Positions 7,443 through 15,122 of a DNA stretch of 64,000 nt are shown one piece after another; the first letter of the stretch is position 1; every line of letters starts with the position of its first letter. The notes beneath the pieces were generated by a model. The model did no database searches, was not told the DNA's origin, and saw only the letters and a program-made list of their open reading frames with translations. A program made the translations under genes and the position numbers. Source of the DNA: Segatella copri (lineage in GTDB: Bacteria > Bacteroidota > Bacteroidia > Bacteroidales > Bacteroidaceae); contig NZ_VZCB01000095.1 of assembly GCF_009494395.1 (NCBI RefSeq), positions 1 to 64,000 of the forward strand. Reading direction: 5' to 3'.

Positions 7443-8126
7443 ATGAAAAAATATGTTTTTATAATATGTCTTTTTGTAAGTTGTAATATGCTTGCACAAA
7501 GTTTCTTTACTTTTCATAATGGGGAATTGATAGAAAAACGAAATTATGAAAAAGTAAAGTTACAGAGTATAGTCTGCTATGAACAGCATACTCCTAAAGA
7601 TTCTTTAGTATATGATGGCAATGATGTGTTGTGCTTTCATCTTCAAGGGGATAGTATAGCAGAAATGCCATTATATCCATATATGAAATACTATTATTGT
7701 GAATTTGATGAGTCTTTACAAAATAATTATATTTATCATATGATAAAATATAAGCAATTGCAAGAACGAATTTTGTATTTTTTAGCTACTATTGATTCTG
7801 AAATAACCGACGATGGTGCTTTTGTTGAAAAAAGACAGACAATTGTATTCAATAAGGATAGTTATCGCATCAAATATAAAAAAATCAATATGAAATTTCG
7901 TTTTTTTGCCGAATTAGAAACATATCGTTATGAACCATTGGAGAGCATGTATATAAATATACATAATGGATTCTTAACCAAAGCATTGTTTAAGGGCAAG
8001 AAGACTGATGTTAATATTATCTTTGAATATCAAGATGGAAAATTAAAGAAGGAAAAAATATTTTATAGTACTACTCGCAGAGTGTCTTCTTATGAAGAAT
8101 ATTCTTACAAAACGAATGCCTCTTAG
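7443..8126 (+). CDS. Secreted hypothetical protein
   Basis: The ATG at 7443 opens a 227-residue frame with a signal peptide (MKKYVFIICLFVSCNMLAQ). The rest is rich in Tyr, Lys and Glu with no recognised motif; repeated YEP/EYQDG/SYEEYSY segments near the end suggest a beta-rich periplasmic or surface protein. Base composition is AT-rich like the rest of the locus. Its place among immunity genes makes an immunity role possible, but nothing in the sequence proves it. Confidence 0.6.
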   Translation: MKKYVFIICLFVSCNMLAQSFFTFHNGELIEKRNYEKVKLQSIVCYEQHTPKDSLVYDGNDVLCFHLQGDSIAEMPLYPYMKYYYCEFDESLQNNYIYHMIKYKQLQERILYFLATIDSEITDDGAFVEKRQTIVFNKDSYRIKYKKINMKFRFFAELETYRYEPLESMYINIHNGFLTKALFKGKKTDVNIIFEYQDGKLKKEKIFYSTTRRVSSYEEYSYKTNAS

Positions 8127-8202
8127 TTGATTTAATTTAAGAGTAAGTTCATTTTAATGAAAAGAGAGTCATGAATTTTACAATAATACAAAAGAAATGA
8201 AA

Positions 8203-8493
8203 ATGAAAAGAAAATCATTTAAAATATTAGTGTTAATTTTAGCAGTCCTACATATTTATATTATATTAATGCGATGGGTATATTGGATGCTAGATTGGAA
8301 TTATGGCCATTTTTACTATATCGAGTTTCCTGTTAATCAAAATGATACTCATAAGGTATTAAAAGATTTACATTCAGAAATACTATTTGATATATATTAT
8401 TTGGCATTTTCCACAATAGTTACTATAATTATTGCTGTGAAATATATAAAACAACAAAAGAAAAAAAATGAAGAAGATAATCATTTACATTAG
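8203..8493 (+). CDS. Small two-TM membrane protein, copy 1
   Basis: About 96 residues with two hydrophobic segments (FKILVLILAVLHIYIILM near the start and LAFSTIVTIIIAVKYI near the end) and a charged tail KQQKKKNEEDNHLH. ATG 8203 is chosen because it matches the start of the second copy at 10455; 8197 is also possible. The 3' end overlaps the next gene by 26 nt. N- and C-terminal parts are nearly identical in the two copies, while the central loop (about 33-62) differs. The function is unknown; a membrane immunity role fits the context. Confidence 0.6.
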   Translation: MKRKSFKILVLILAVLHIYIILMRWVYWMLDWNYGHFYYIEFPVNQNDTHKVLKDLHSEILFDIYYLAFSTIVTIIIAVKYIKQQKKKNEEDNHLH

Positions 8494-9541
8494 CATCATG
8501 GTTAGCAATTGTGCCTTCTTGGGGGCACAAAGCCGCGAACTTACTGCCACTGCCAATCTCTCAAAAGGCGGTGACAGCATATACTATGACTTTATAACTG
8601 CAACAGTTCCGCAAAGTTCTAGTTTTTCGGAACAACTATGGGATTTCTCCAATTCCAAATATCTTGGGCAAGAGAAAGAGGTGTTCTTTGTTGGAAACGA
8701 TAGCAACCGCATCAAGATGATAGACAAGGATGCCATTCTCGATTTTTCACAAGATAAGGAGCATTTGCTTTTGAAGCATTTGCAAACCCCATTACTGAAC
8801 ATTGATTTTGGTAATTCTTTTGAATATCTAAAGTTTCCATTTTCCTTCAATGACTCCTTGACTTGTCAGATTGAGGGTAAGGGGATTTATTGCTCGAAGA
8901 ACAAACTTGTGTTTTCAGGTACTTGCTGCACCAAAGCCATGGCAAAGGGAAAATTAATCATGCCATGCAATGATTCTCTCAACAATACGTTATTAATACA
9001 AAGGAACATCGTTGCCAACATTGATGTTTCAAAGGACAGTCTCATGTCTGTGAGACAAGACGAACCAATGAAATTCAAAGCTGCAATCTTCGAGTGGTAT
9101 GCCATGGGATACCGTTATCCCATATTGAAAATCATCGAGGCTTCCATCAAAAAGGGAGAACACAAAGTCTTAGAGCAATCCTTTGCCTATGCTGCCAATG
9201 TTGAAGGAATGAGCCATCTAGAGGATGAACAAAACAAGGAACTGAAGGATAAAATGCGAGGCATAAGTTTGGAATCAGATACCAAGCAAGGTGACATTTC
9301 CTATAAAGTATCAGTCAATGGCAAGAAGGTATGTTTGTCCTACTCCCTAGTCTCAGATGCTCAGCTCAGACTTCTCATCTGCAATACTTCCGGCATGGTA
9401 TTTAAGTCTGCTTCCCTACAACAGCAAGCTGGTAACGATTATCGGAAAGATTTCGATTGCTCAGGGCTGCCTTTGGGAGAGTATGTACTTTACATCCATG
9501 TGAACGGCAAAGCCTTTTCGGAAAAAGTGCACATCAAATAG
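8468..9541 (+). CDS. Secreted protein with T9SS-like C-terminal tail
   Basis: The 357-residue protein has a signal peptide (1-21, ending LGAQ). An N-terminal module (about 22-155) recurs in the genes at 10723 and 13087. The middle part includes FEWYAMGYRYPILKI. The C-terminal ~75 residues (YKVSVNGKKV, LICNTSGMVFKSASL, LPLGEYVLYIHVNGK, FSEKVHIK) resemble type IX secretion sorting domains, implying export to the surface. This is the only complete copy of the family here, so it may be the parent of the two derivatives. Its function is not known. Confidence 0.65.
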   Translation: MKKIIIYISIMVSNCAFLGAQSRELTATANLSKGGDSIYYDFITATVPQSSSFSEQLWDFSNSKYLGQEKEVFFVGNDSNRIKMIDKDAILDFSQDKEHLLLKHLQTPLLNIDFGNSFEYLKFPFSFNDSLTCQIEGKGIYCSKNKLVFSGTCCTKAMAKGKLIMPCNDSLNNTLLIQRNIVANIDVSKDSLMSVRQDEPMKFKAAIFEWYAMGYRYPILKIIEASIKKGEHKVLEQSFAYAANVEGMSHLEDEQNKELKDKMRGISLESDTKQGDISYKVSVNGKKVCLSYSLVSDAQLRLLICNTSGMVFKSASLQQQAGNDYRKDFDCSGLPLGEYVLYIHVNGKAFSEKVHIK

Positions 9542-9580
9542 CGAGGATGCAACTTCGTTTATAAATAATAAGTCAAGCGT

Positions 9581-9940
9581 ATGAAAAAGAAAAAATTTTT
9601 TATCCTCCCAATCTTGTATTGTTGTATAGCAGTACAAGCACAGACCTCTTCCAAGAATTATATTCTTGAGAAGCAGATGCTTGATGCCGCTGGCAACCAA
9701 GCCTTCACAACGGTCACATATTACAATGGCCTGAGGTATCCAGTGGAAACGGCATCCAATGGACTTGTAGGGAATGGCAAGTTTGCCTATGAGTACCGCT
9801 ATGATGAACGTGGCAGGTGCATTTGGAAGAGACTTCCTAGTTGCGAGTACCAGCAACTTTGGTACAACAATGCCATAAAACCTTTGCATATAGGAAAAAT
9901 TATTCGTCGAAATAATCATTTTGAGTATGTATACGACTAA
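9581..9940 (+). pseudogene. Rhs/YD-repeat protein N-terminal fragment
   Basis: A 119-residue frame begins with a signal peptide (LYCCIAVQAQ). It continues with a stretch typical of the start of Bacteroidetes Rhs proteins (DUF6443-like): LEKQMLDAAGNQAFTTVTYY, NGLRYPVETASNGLVG, and YRYDERGRCIWKRLPS. Full proteins of this type exceed 1000 residues, whereas here the frame ends after a short unrelated tail. It is the 5' end of a toxin gene whose core has been deleted. The next gene starts inside it (9927). Confidence 0.7.
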
Positions 9941-10424
9941 AAAAAGAACTTATTACGTATTAGGAACAATAGTACTGATACTTTCTACTGTCTTATCTTG
10001 CAAAAAAGCAACTGTAAAAGAAGTTCTTACAGATGACAGTTATTGCTATTGGCATTATATAGCTGGTAGAGCTACAACAGATACCATGAATTATTATGGC
10101 TGTTGTAGAGAAGAATCTGTTTATATGTATTTTGACAAGTTTGAAAATTGTATTCAATTTGATGGGCGCAAAAAGCATTTTAGCGAATTTAATGGATACG
10201 ACTACCAATACATTCCGACATGGAATATTACAAAAGATAGCATTCTTGACATGACGGGCATTACTTATATTATAAAAAAATATACAAAAGAAATAATTAT
10301 ATTAAGTTCGCAAACCGGTAGGATAGATACATTAGAAAAAATATCAAATATTGATATTCCTAAAAATTATCGCAAGTACCAAAAATCTATCTTTTGTACA
10401 AGAAGGTTACTAAAAGACAAGTGA
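9927..10424 (+). CDS. Putative lipoprotein, candidate immunity protein
   Basis: The ATG at 9927 begins a 165-residue protein with a lipoprotein signal (VLGTIVLILSTVLSCKK, lipobox LSC). The mature part is AT-rich in coding, with Cys, Tyr and Lys residues and no recognised motif. It starts 14 nt before the stop of the Rhs fragment, the usual spot for an immunity gene behind a toxin tip. Family unknown. Confidence 0.55.
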   Translation: MYTTKKRTYYVLGTIVLILSTVLSCKKATVKEVLTDDSYCYWHYIAGRATTDTMNYYGCCREESVYMYFDKFENCIQFDGRKKHFSEFNGYDYQYIPTWNITKDSILDMTGITYIIKKYTKEIIILSSQTGRIDTLEKISNIDIPKNYRKYQKSIFCTRRLLKDK

Positions 10425-10454
10425 TAAGATTAATTTAATATACATATAACGAAT

Positions 10455-10748
10455 ATGAAAAGAAAATCATTTAAAATTTTAGTTTTAATTCTAGTAGCTT
10501 TGCATATCTACCTCATTTTTATGAGATGGATATATTGGATGTTAGACTATCATTATGGAGATTTTGACTATATATTTTTAAAATTAGTTGATGTTCCTAA
10601 TGGTTTTGAAGTTGTAGACAACCTATATAATGAGGTGTTATTTGATATATATTATTTGGCATTTTCCACAATAGTTACTATAATTATTGCTGTGAAATAT
10701 ATAAAACAACAAAAGAAAAAAAATGAAGAAGATAATCATTTACATTAG
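10455..10748 (+). CDS. Small two-TM membrane protein, copy 2
   Basis: 97 residues, paralogue of the gene at 8203. The start (MKRKSFKILVLIL) and the last ~35 residues (LFDIYYLAFSTIVTIIIAVK onward) are nearly identical, but the central loop (YHYGDFDYIFLKLVDVPNG) is different. It overlaps the next gene by 26 nt in the same way as copy 1, so gene pair 8203/8468 has been duplicated as 10455/10723. Confidence 0.6.
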   Translation: MKRKSFKILVLILVALHIYLIFMRWIYWMLDYHYGDFDYIFLKLVDVPNGFEVVDNLYNEVLFDIYYLAFSTIVTIIIAVKYIKQQKKKNEEDNHLH

Positions 10749-12081
10749 CATCATGGTTAGCAATTGTGCCTCCTTGGGGGCACAAAGCCGCGAACTTACT
10801 GCCACTGCCAATCTCTCAAAAGGCGGTGACAGCATACACTATGACTTTATAACTGCAACAGTTCCGCAAAGTTCAAGTGCTTCTGATCAAACTTGGGATT
10901 TCTCCAATTCCAGATATCTTGGACAAGAGAAAGAGGTGTTCTTTGTTGGAAACGATAGCAACCATATCAAAATGATAGACAAGGATGCCATTCTTGATTT
11001 TTCACAAGATAAGGAGCATTTGCTTTTGAAACGTTTGCAAACTCCATTGCTGAACATTGATTTTGGTAATTCTTTTGAATATCTCAAGTTCCCATTTCCC
11101 CTCAATGACTCCTTGACTTGTCAGATTGAGGGTAAGGGGACTTATTGCTCAAAGAACAAACTTGTGTTATCAGGTACTTGCTGCACCAAAACCATAGCAA
11201 AGGGAAAATATCAGTTTGAGGGTGGTTATTGCTCGTTCGACAATAACCTCAATCCTACATGCCACTATTACGAGAAAGACCATCTCGGAAGCATTCGCAT
11301 GGTGGTGAACGAGAATGGAACCATCGAGCAAGTGAACCATTACTACCCATTCGGAGGTGTATATGGTGACTTGGCATACAATAGTGAGCTACAAAAGAAT
11401 AAATACATAGGCAAGGAGTTTGACCATACTTCGGGCTTGGATTGGTATGACCATGGGGCAAGAATGTATGATGCAGCCAAGGGAAGTTGGGATAGAATGG
11501 ACAAATTGGCAGAGAAATATAAAGCAACAACCCCATATGCATATTCTATAAATAATCCTTCAAAATTCGCAGACATTGATGGTCTAGACATTGTTTATAT
11601 GCTTCAAGGAGGAATAGAACAAAAAAGAATTATTTCCAAACAAAACATAACATATGTTCAAAACCTAGCAAATCAAGGGAAAGAATCTTTCTCTAAGGAG
11701 GATTCTTTATTCCTTCAAACCTTTATTATTCACAAGACAAATATGCCAACAAAATTGCTGTTTGATAGACAAATCTATAAAATAGCAAAAAATACGAACA
11801 ATGAGAATTTTCTCAATAAAAGAAATACAAAAATAAATATTTCAGAAAGAATTATTAATAACCAAAAAGTGTACATATATGAACTTAGATACAAAAAAAT
11901 ACCACCATTAGAACAAGAATGTATATATATTCTATTTTTCCCCAATACACATGAATGCTATATTTTTTATTTTCAAAAACTTCTAATTAAAGAAAATAAC
12001 ATATGGCTTTGGTTCAATTTGCGAGGAAACTTAAGTGTTACACGTATCAATTTGGAAGAACTAAAAACAATTATCTTATGA
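10723..12081 (+). CDS. Chimeric Rhs toxin: secreted N-module fused to Rhs core and tip
   Basis: The 452-residue protein has three parts. Residues 1-160 copy the signal peptide and N-module of the 8468 gene. From about 162 (KYQFEGGYCSFDNN) it becomes the terminal Rhs core: YYEKDHLGSIRMVVNENG, YYPFGGVYGD, YIGKEFDHTSGLDWYDHGAR and INNPSKFADIDGLD. From about 290 to the end lies a unique Lys-rich ~163-residue tip, the expected toxin domain, of no recognised family. The join falls at GCAAAGGGAAAA (about 11199-11210), where the 8468 gene continues differently. The next frame overlaps its stop by ATGA. Whether the chimera is exported or active is unknown. Confidence 0.75.
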   Translation: MKKIIIYISIMVSNCASLGAQSRELTATANLSKGGDSIHYDFITATVPQSSSASDQTWDFSNSRYLGQEKEVFFVGNDSNHIKMIDKDAILDFSQDKEHLLLKRLQTPLLNIDFGNSFEYLKFPFPLNDSLTCQIEGKGTYCSKNKLVLSGTCCTKTIAKGKYQFEGGYCSFDNNLNPTCHYYEKDHLGSIRMVVNENGTIEQVNHYYPFGGVYGDLAYNSELQKNKYIGKEFDHTSGLDWYDHGARMYDAAKGSWDRMDKLAEKYKATTPYAYSINNPSKFADIDGLDIVYMLQGGIEQKRIISKQNITYVQNLANQGKESFSKEDSLFLQTFIIHKTNMPTKLLFDRQIYKIAKNTNNENFLNKRNTKINISERIINNQKVYIYELRYKKIPPLEQECIYILFFPNTHECYIFYFQKLLIKENNIWLWFNLRGNLSVTRINLEELKTIIL

Positions 12082-12440
12082 ATAACTGTATAAGAAAGGC
12101 TTTTATTTGCATCTATCTAATGACAACCTATAGCATTTCACTAAAGGCATTGAACTATTGCTTTTTAGATGACTTTAGCAAGGGCATCAGCAAGATTGAG
12201 TATGATGTGCTGGACAACCTCAGCAGCATTACCTTCAACAATGGTTTCAAGACAAAGTATGTCTATGATGCTGGTGGCAGTAAGTTGAGAACCATTCATG
12301 AGGCTCTCACAACCAATACAACGGACTATATCGGTGACTTTATATTTGAAGATGGCAAGTTGAGCAAGTATCAGTTTGAGGGTAGTTATTGCTCATTCGA
12401 CAGCAACCTCGCCCGAATGCATAAAAAAAAGCTGGATTAA
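12078..12440 (+). pseudogene. Immunity-gene start fused to an internal Rhs fragment
   Basis: ATG 12078 overlaps the toxin stop as ATGA, the arrangement of a translationally coupled immunity gene. It encodes a short hydrophobic leader (MNNCIRKAFICIYLMTTYSI). After about residue 31 the frame turns into an internal Rhs segment: SKGISKIEYDVLDNLSSITF, KYVYDAGGSKLRTIHEA, TTDYIGDFIFEDGKLSKYQF, ending at a stop soon after. The likely cognate immunity gene of the 10723 tip therefore appears to have lost all but its first residues to a recombination event. Confidence 0.65.
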
Positions 12441-12529
12441 ATCCTGGCAGAGGACTTAGACCTAAAAAGGGTGTCTATCCTAGTATAATCAAAAACAATC
12501 CCAAAAGGGAAAGTTGTGTTATTTTATAA
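12431..12529 (+). pseudogene. Toxin-tip C-terminal remnant
   Basis: In another frame, 12431-12529 reads AGLNPGRGLRPKKGVYPSII and continues to TAA at 12527-12529. This basic, Gly/Pro-rich end looks like the terminus of a polymorphic toxin tip. It is separated from the preceding Rhs fragment by a run of eight A (12423-12430); a one-base slip there would join them into one frame. Confidence 0.5.
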
Positions 12530-12555
12530 TACAAATACAAAAAAACATTATAAGT

Positions 12556-13080
12556 ATGGAAAATAAAATCAGTTTTAAAACAGAACTTTTACTTTATATA
12601 TTATTGTCATTTATAATGACAATAGATACGTTATGTTTTTATAGTCAAGATGAGGAAGACATATTATGCCTTGCTGCTATTAGTCATTTCATTATCATTG
12701 TTATTATGTGTAATTTTATTTCAATTTCAAAAAAGAAAAGAATATTCTTTTGGGGGCAACTAGCATGTAACTATTTAATTATTATTCCCAAATGTGTGTG
12801 GTTCAATTCTGGTGAAATGGATTTATACGGAATCATACTCTACATAATACCATTTTTTATCAATTTTCTATTATCTATAAATATAAAACAACTTGTAATT
12901 TTAAACATAAATTCCATGATGGTTATAGGCTTTTGTCAAAGAGAAGAACTATTACATAATGGTGGAATAAATATAGTAGAAACAGAGGGAGTTGTTACAG
13001 TAGTGACACTTTTGTCTCTAGTATTAGCATATATCTTATCAACAATTTTATTAATTCTAAAATATAATAAACAAAAGTAA
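12556..13080 (+). CDS. Multi-pass membrane protein, candidate immunity protein
   Basis: From ATG 12556 the 174-residue protein shows about five hydrophobic segments (for example LLLYILLSFIMTIDTL, HFIIIVIMCNFISI, IILYIIPFFINFLL, VVTLLSLVLAYILSTILLIL). It follows a toxin-tip remnant by 26 nt, the usual position of an immunity gene, and membrane immunity proteins are common against pore-forming or membrane-acting tips. The family is not recognised. Confidence 0.6.
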   Translation: MENKISFKTELLLYILLSFIMTIDTLCFYSQDEEDILCLAAISHFIIIVIMCNFISISKKKRIFFWGQLACNYLIIIPKCVWFNSGEMDLYGIILYIIPFFINFLLSINIKQLVILNINSMMVIGFCQREELLHNGGINIVETEGVVTVVTLLSLVLAYILSTILLILKYNKQK

Positions 13081-13086
13081 TATACA

Positions 13087-13548
13087 ATGAAAATATTATA
13101 TTTTTTTCTAATACAAATCAATAGTATTCCGATTTGGTCACAAGAATACAATTTTACAGGTAGTCCTAATTACCTAAGAGTTGGTGACAGCATACATTAT
13201 GACTTCGTGATACCTACAATATCACAAAATTCAAATGTTTCTGAGCATACATGGGATTTCTCCAATTCCAAATATCTTGGAAAAGAGAAAGAGGTGTTCT
13301 TTGTTGGAAACGATAGCAACCGTATCAAGATGATAGACAAGGATGCCATTCTCGATTTTTCACAAGACAAGGACCGTTTGCTTTTGAAACGTTTGCAAAT
13401 TCCATTGCTGAACATTGATTTTGGTAATTCTTTTGAATATCTCAAGTTTCCATTTCCCCTCAATGATTCCTTGGTTTGTCAGATTGAGGGCAAGGGGACT
13501 TATTGCTCAAAAAATAAAATGGAGCTATCAGGCACATGTTGTACGTAA
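13087..13548 (+). pseudogene. Truncated third copy of the secreted N-module
   Basis: 153 residues. The start (MKILYFFLIQINSIPIWSQE) differs, but from VGDSIHYDF onward it matches the N-modules of the 8468 and 10723 genes (WDFSNSKYLGKEKEVFFVGN, IKMIDKDAILDFSQDKDRLL, LNIDFGNSFEYLKFPFPLND). It ends with a stop directly after SGTCCT, the residue block after which the other two copies diverge. It is a 3'-truncated copy, possibly still expressed as a short secreted protein. Confidence 0.65.
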
Positions 13549-13560
13549 GAATCCACCAAA

Positions 13561-13640
13561 ATCACCAGATATTTTGGATTTTACATTTTTTTGAAGAAAA
13601 CTGAAAAAAAACGCAAAAATATTTGGTGATATCAAATATT
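13561..13640. repeat. Nested inverted repeats upstream of ssrA
   Basis: ATCACCAGATATTTT (13561-13575) recurs inverted with one mismatch at 13616-13630. An 8-bp perfect palindrome AATATTTG/CAAATATT (13618-13625, 13633-13640) overlaps the -33 element of ssrA. These may be a terminator-like structure closing the Rhs locus or an operator. Confidence 0.45.
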
Positions 13641-13653
13641 CCTTTTATCTTTG
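13622..13653 (+). promoter_or_regulatory. Promoter of ssrA
   Basis: TTTG (13622-13625), 20 nt, TATCTTTG (13646-13653); the mature RNA begins about 24 nt downstream. Confidence 0.75.
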
Positions 13654-13676
13654 CAACCTAGTATCAAAGAAATCTC

Positions 13677-14073
13677 GGGGTTGACTGGATTTGACGGCGA
13701 GATGAAATGGTATGTAAGCATGCGGAGGCTCGTTGGCTACCTCCTAAATCATAGTGAACAAAAAATTAATTGGCGAAAATAACTACGCTCTCGCTGCTTA
13801 ATCGAAGTACAGTAGGTTAACTTAATTCCGGCACAAGGTGCTGGAACGGGACATCGCTCAACGGATGTAGTTCCGAATCTTGTTGATCAAGCGGTGCAGG
13901 CAAATCGGAAATAGTTCGGGTACGCCTCGTTGCCCGGATGAAATTTTAGAGGATAAGGGTATGGTTGGTGGTCCAGGTCTTGCCATACCTCGAAAATTGA
14001 AGGCTGGAATAAGCATGTAGAAAGCATATGGTTTCCTTGTGCGGACGAGGGTTCGATTCCCTCCAGCTCCACC
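13677..14073 (+). ncRNA. ssrA: Transfer-messenger RNA
   Basis: tmRNA rescues stalled ribosomes and tags the nascent chain for degradation. The 5' end GGGGTTG pairs with the 3' CAGCTCC to form the acceptor stem, and the T arm GAGGGTTCGATTCCCTC precedes it. The tag frame at 13772-13801 reads GENNYALAA followed by TAA, a Bacteroidetes-type tag. The genome gives ACC at the 3' end, so the terminal A of CCA is added after transcription. The gene lies just right of the scrambled Rhs region. Confidence 0.95.
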
Positions 14074-14081
14074 CTAGAAAC

Positions 14082-14119
14082 AAAAAGAAGTCGCTGATTC
14101 TTCAGCGACTTCTTTTTTT
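14082..14119. terminator. Bidirectional terminator between ssrA and araC
   Basis: A perfect stem GAAGTCGCTGA/TCAGCGACTTC (14087-14097, 14102-14112) has T7 on the right and A5 on the left, so it can stop ssrA and the convergent minus-strand gene. Confidence 0.85.
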
Positions 14120-14170
14120 GCATATATGCGCCATTGAATATCCAAACTGCATATATGCTATTGAGGATTT

Positions 14171-15082
14171 TTATTTTCTCAAACTTTCACGGTATTTCAG
14201 CGGCGACATGTGGAGATGCTCCCGGACATACTTTCCGAAGAAAGAAGTGTTGGAGAAGCCCAGAATGCCCGAAATTTCCTTAATCGACTTCGTGGTAGAA
14301 CGGAGATAATAGGTGATGTCAGCAAGGGTATATTCCGTAATCCATTCTATCGCCGTCTTACCCGAATGGCGCTTGCTGATGATGGAGAGATACTTGGGCG
14401 TAATGCACAGCTGCTGGGCAAAATATTCTACAGGCTGGTGCTTGATTTCGCTCTGCTGCAACATCTTCAGAAACTTGTCGAAAAGATCACTCGTGCTGGA
14501 GACACTAGCATCCTTAGGCAAGCCCTCGAGAAGCAGATTGCTCACGGCAAGAAGCGCACTCTTGAGCAGCGTCTCTACGATTTCACGACGATATGGCTTC
14601 CAGGAACTGCGGTCGCTGAAAGTAGGGTCGAGACAGAGACGCACCAGATCGGTAAACTTGGTATAGAATACCTGGTCGGTCTCGTTCATCTTCAATACCG
14701 ACAGCTTGCTGATGTATACGGCACGGTTCCATACCGAGATATTGGACTGAAGGATGTTCATCATGCCATGATTGCTGACGCACATTGCAGTGCCCAAAAA
14801 GTCAGACGACACCTCTATGATATCGAGCATGGAATTAGGTGGACTGATAAAAATATCGCCCTTCTCTACTACTACTTCCCGTCCGTTCAGATCAGCCTTC
14901 AAAGAGCCTCTGAGACAGGATGCAATCATGTTCATCTGCAACCTCACGGGGTCGGGATTCTGCAATACCTTGAGATTGTCGATAATCAAGATATCCTCGT
15001 CGAGATAGCTAGCACTGATCTCGGCACTCTGAGCAAACTCACCTTCCTCGATGCGCTGCCTTACGTCCTTCTGTTCCTTCAT
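14171..15082 (-). CDS. AraC family transcriptional regulator
   Basis: The 303-residue protein has an N-terminal cupin-like sensing domain (about 20-180, including KADLNGREVVVEKGDIFISP). The C-terminal double helix-turn-helix of the AraC/XylS family is at about 205-303 (YFAQQLCITPKYLSIISKRH, ADITYYLRSTTKSIKEISGI, LGFSNTSFFGKYVREHLHMS, PLKYR). It would bind DNA in response to an unknown ligand. It lies 40 nt downstream of rsgA, so it may be read from the same transcript. The target genes are not evident. Confidence 0.88.
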   Translation of the reverse strand: MKEQKDVRQRIEEGEFAQSAEISASYLDEDILIIDNLKVLQNPDPVRLQMNMIASCLRGSLKADLNGREVVVEKGDIFISPPNSMLDIIEVSSDFLGTAMCVSNHGMMNILQSNISVWNRAVYISKLSVLKMNETDQVFYTKFTDLVRLCLDPTFSDRSSWKPYRREIVETLLKSALLAVSNLLLEGLPKDASVSSTSDLFDKFLKMLQQSEIKHQPVEYFAQQLCITPKYLSIISKRHSGKTAIEWITEYTLADITYYLRSTTKSIKEISGILGFSNTSFFGKYVREHLHMSPLKYRESLRK

Positions 15083-15122
15083 TAATACGTTTTTAAATTC
15101 TTCATTCTTCGTTCTTCACTTT

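Noticed and set aside
9921-9926. TTG start for the lipoprotein at 9927
   Set aside because: The ATG two codons later gives the same lipoprotein signal and is the usual start.
13887-14123. Minus-strand open frame over ssrA
   Set aside because: The DNA is the tmRNA gene; the predicted protein is a familiar artefact of annotating its 3' end.
14210-15085. Long open frame of 291 codons on the plus strand
   Set aside because: It is antisense to the AraC regulator, has no family features and no promoter.
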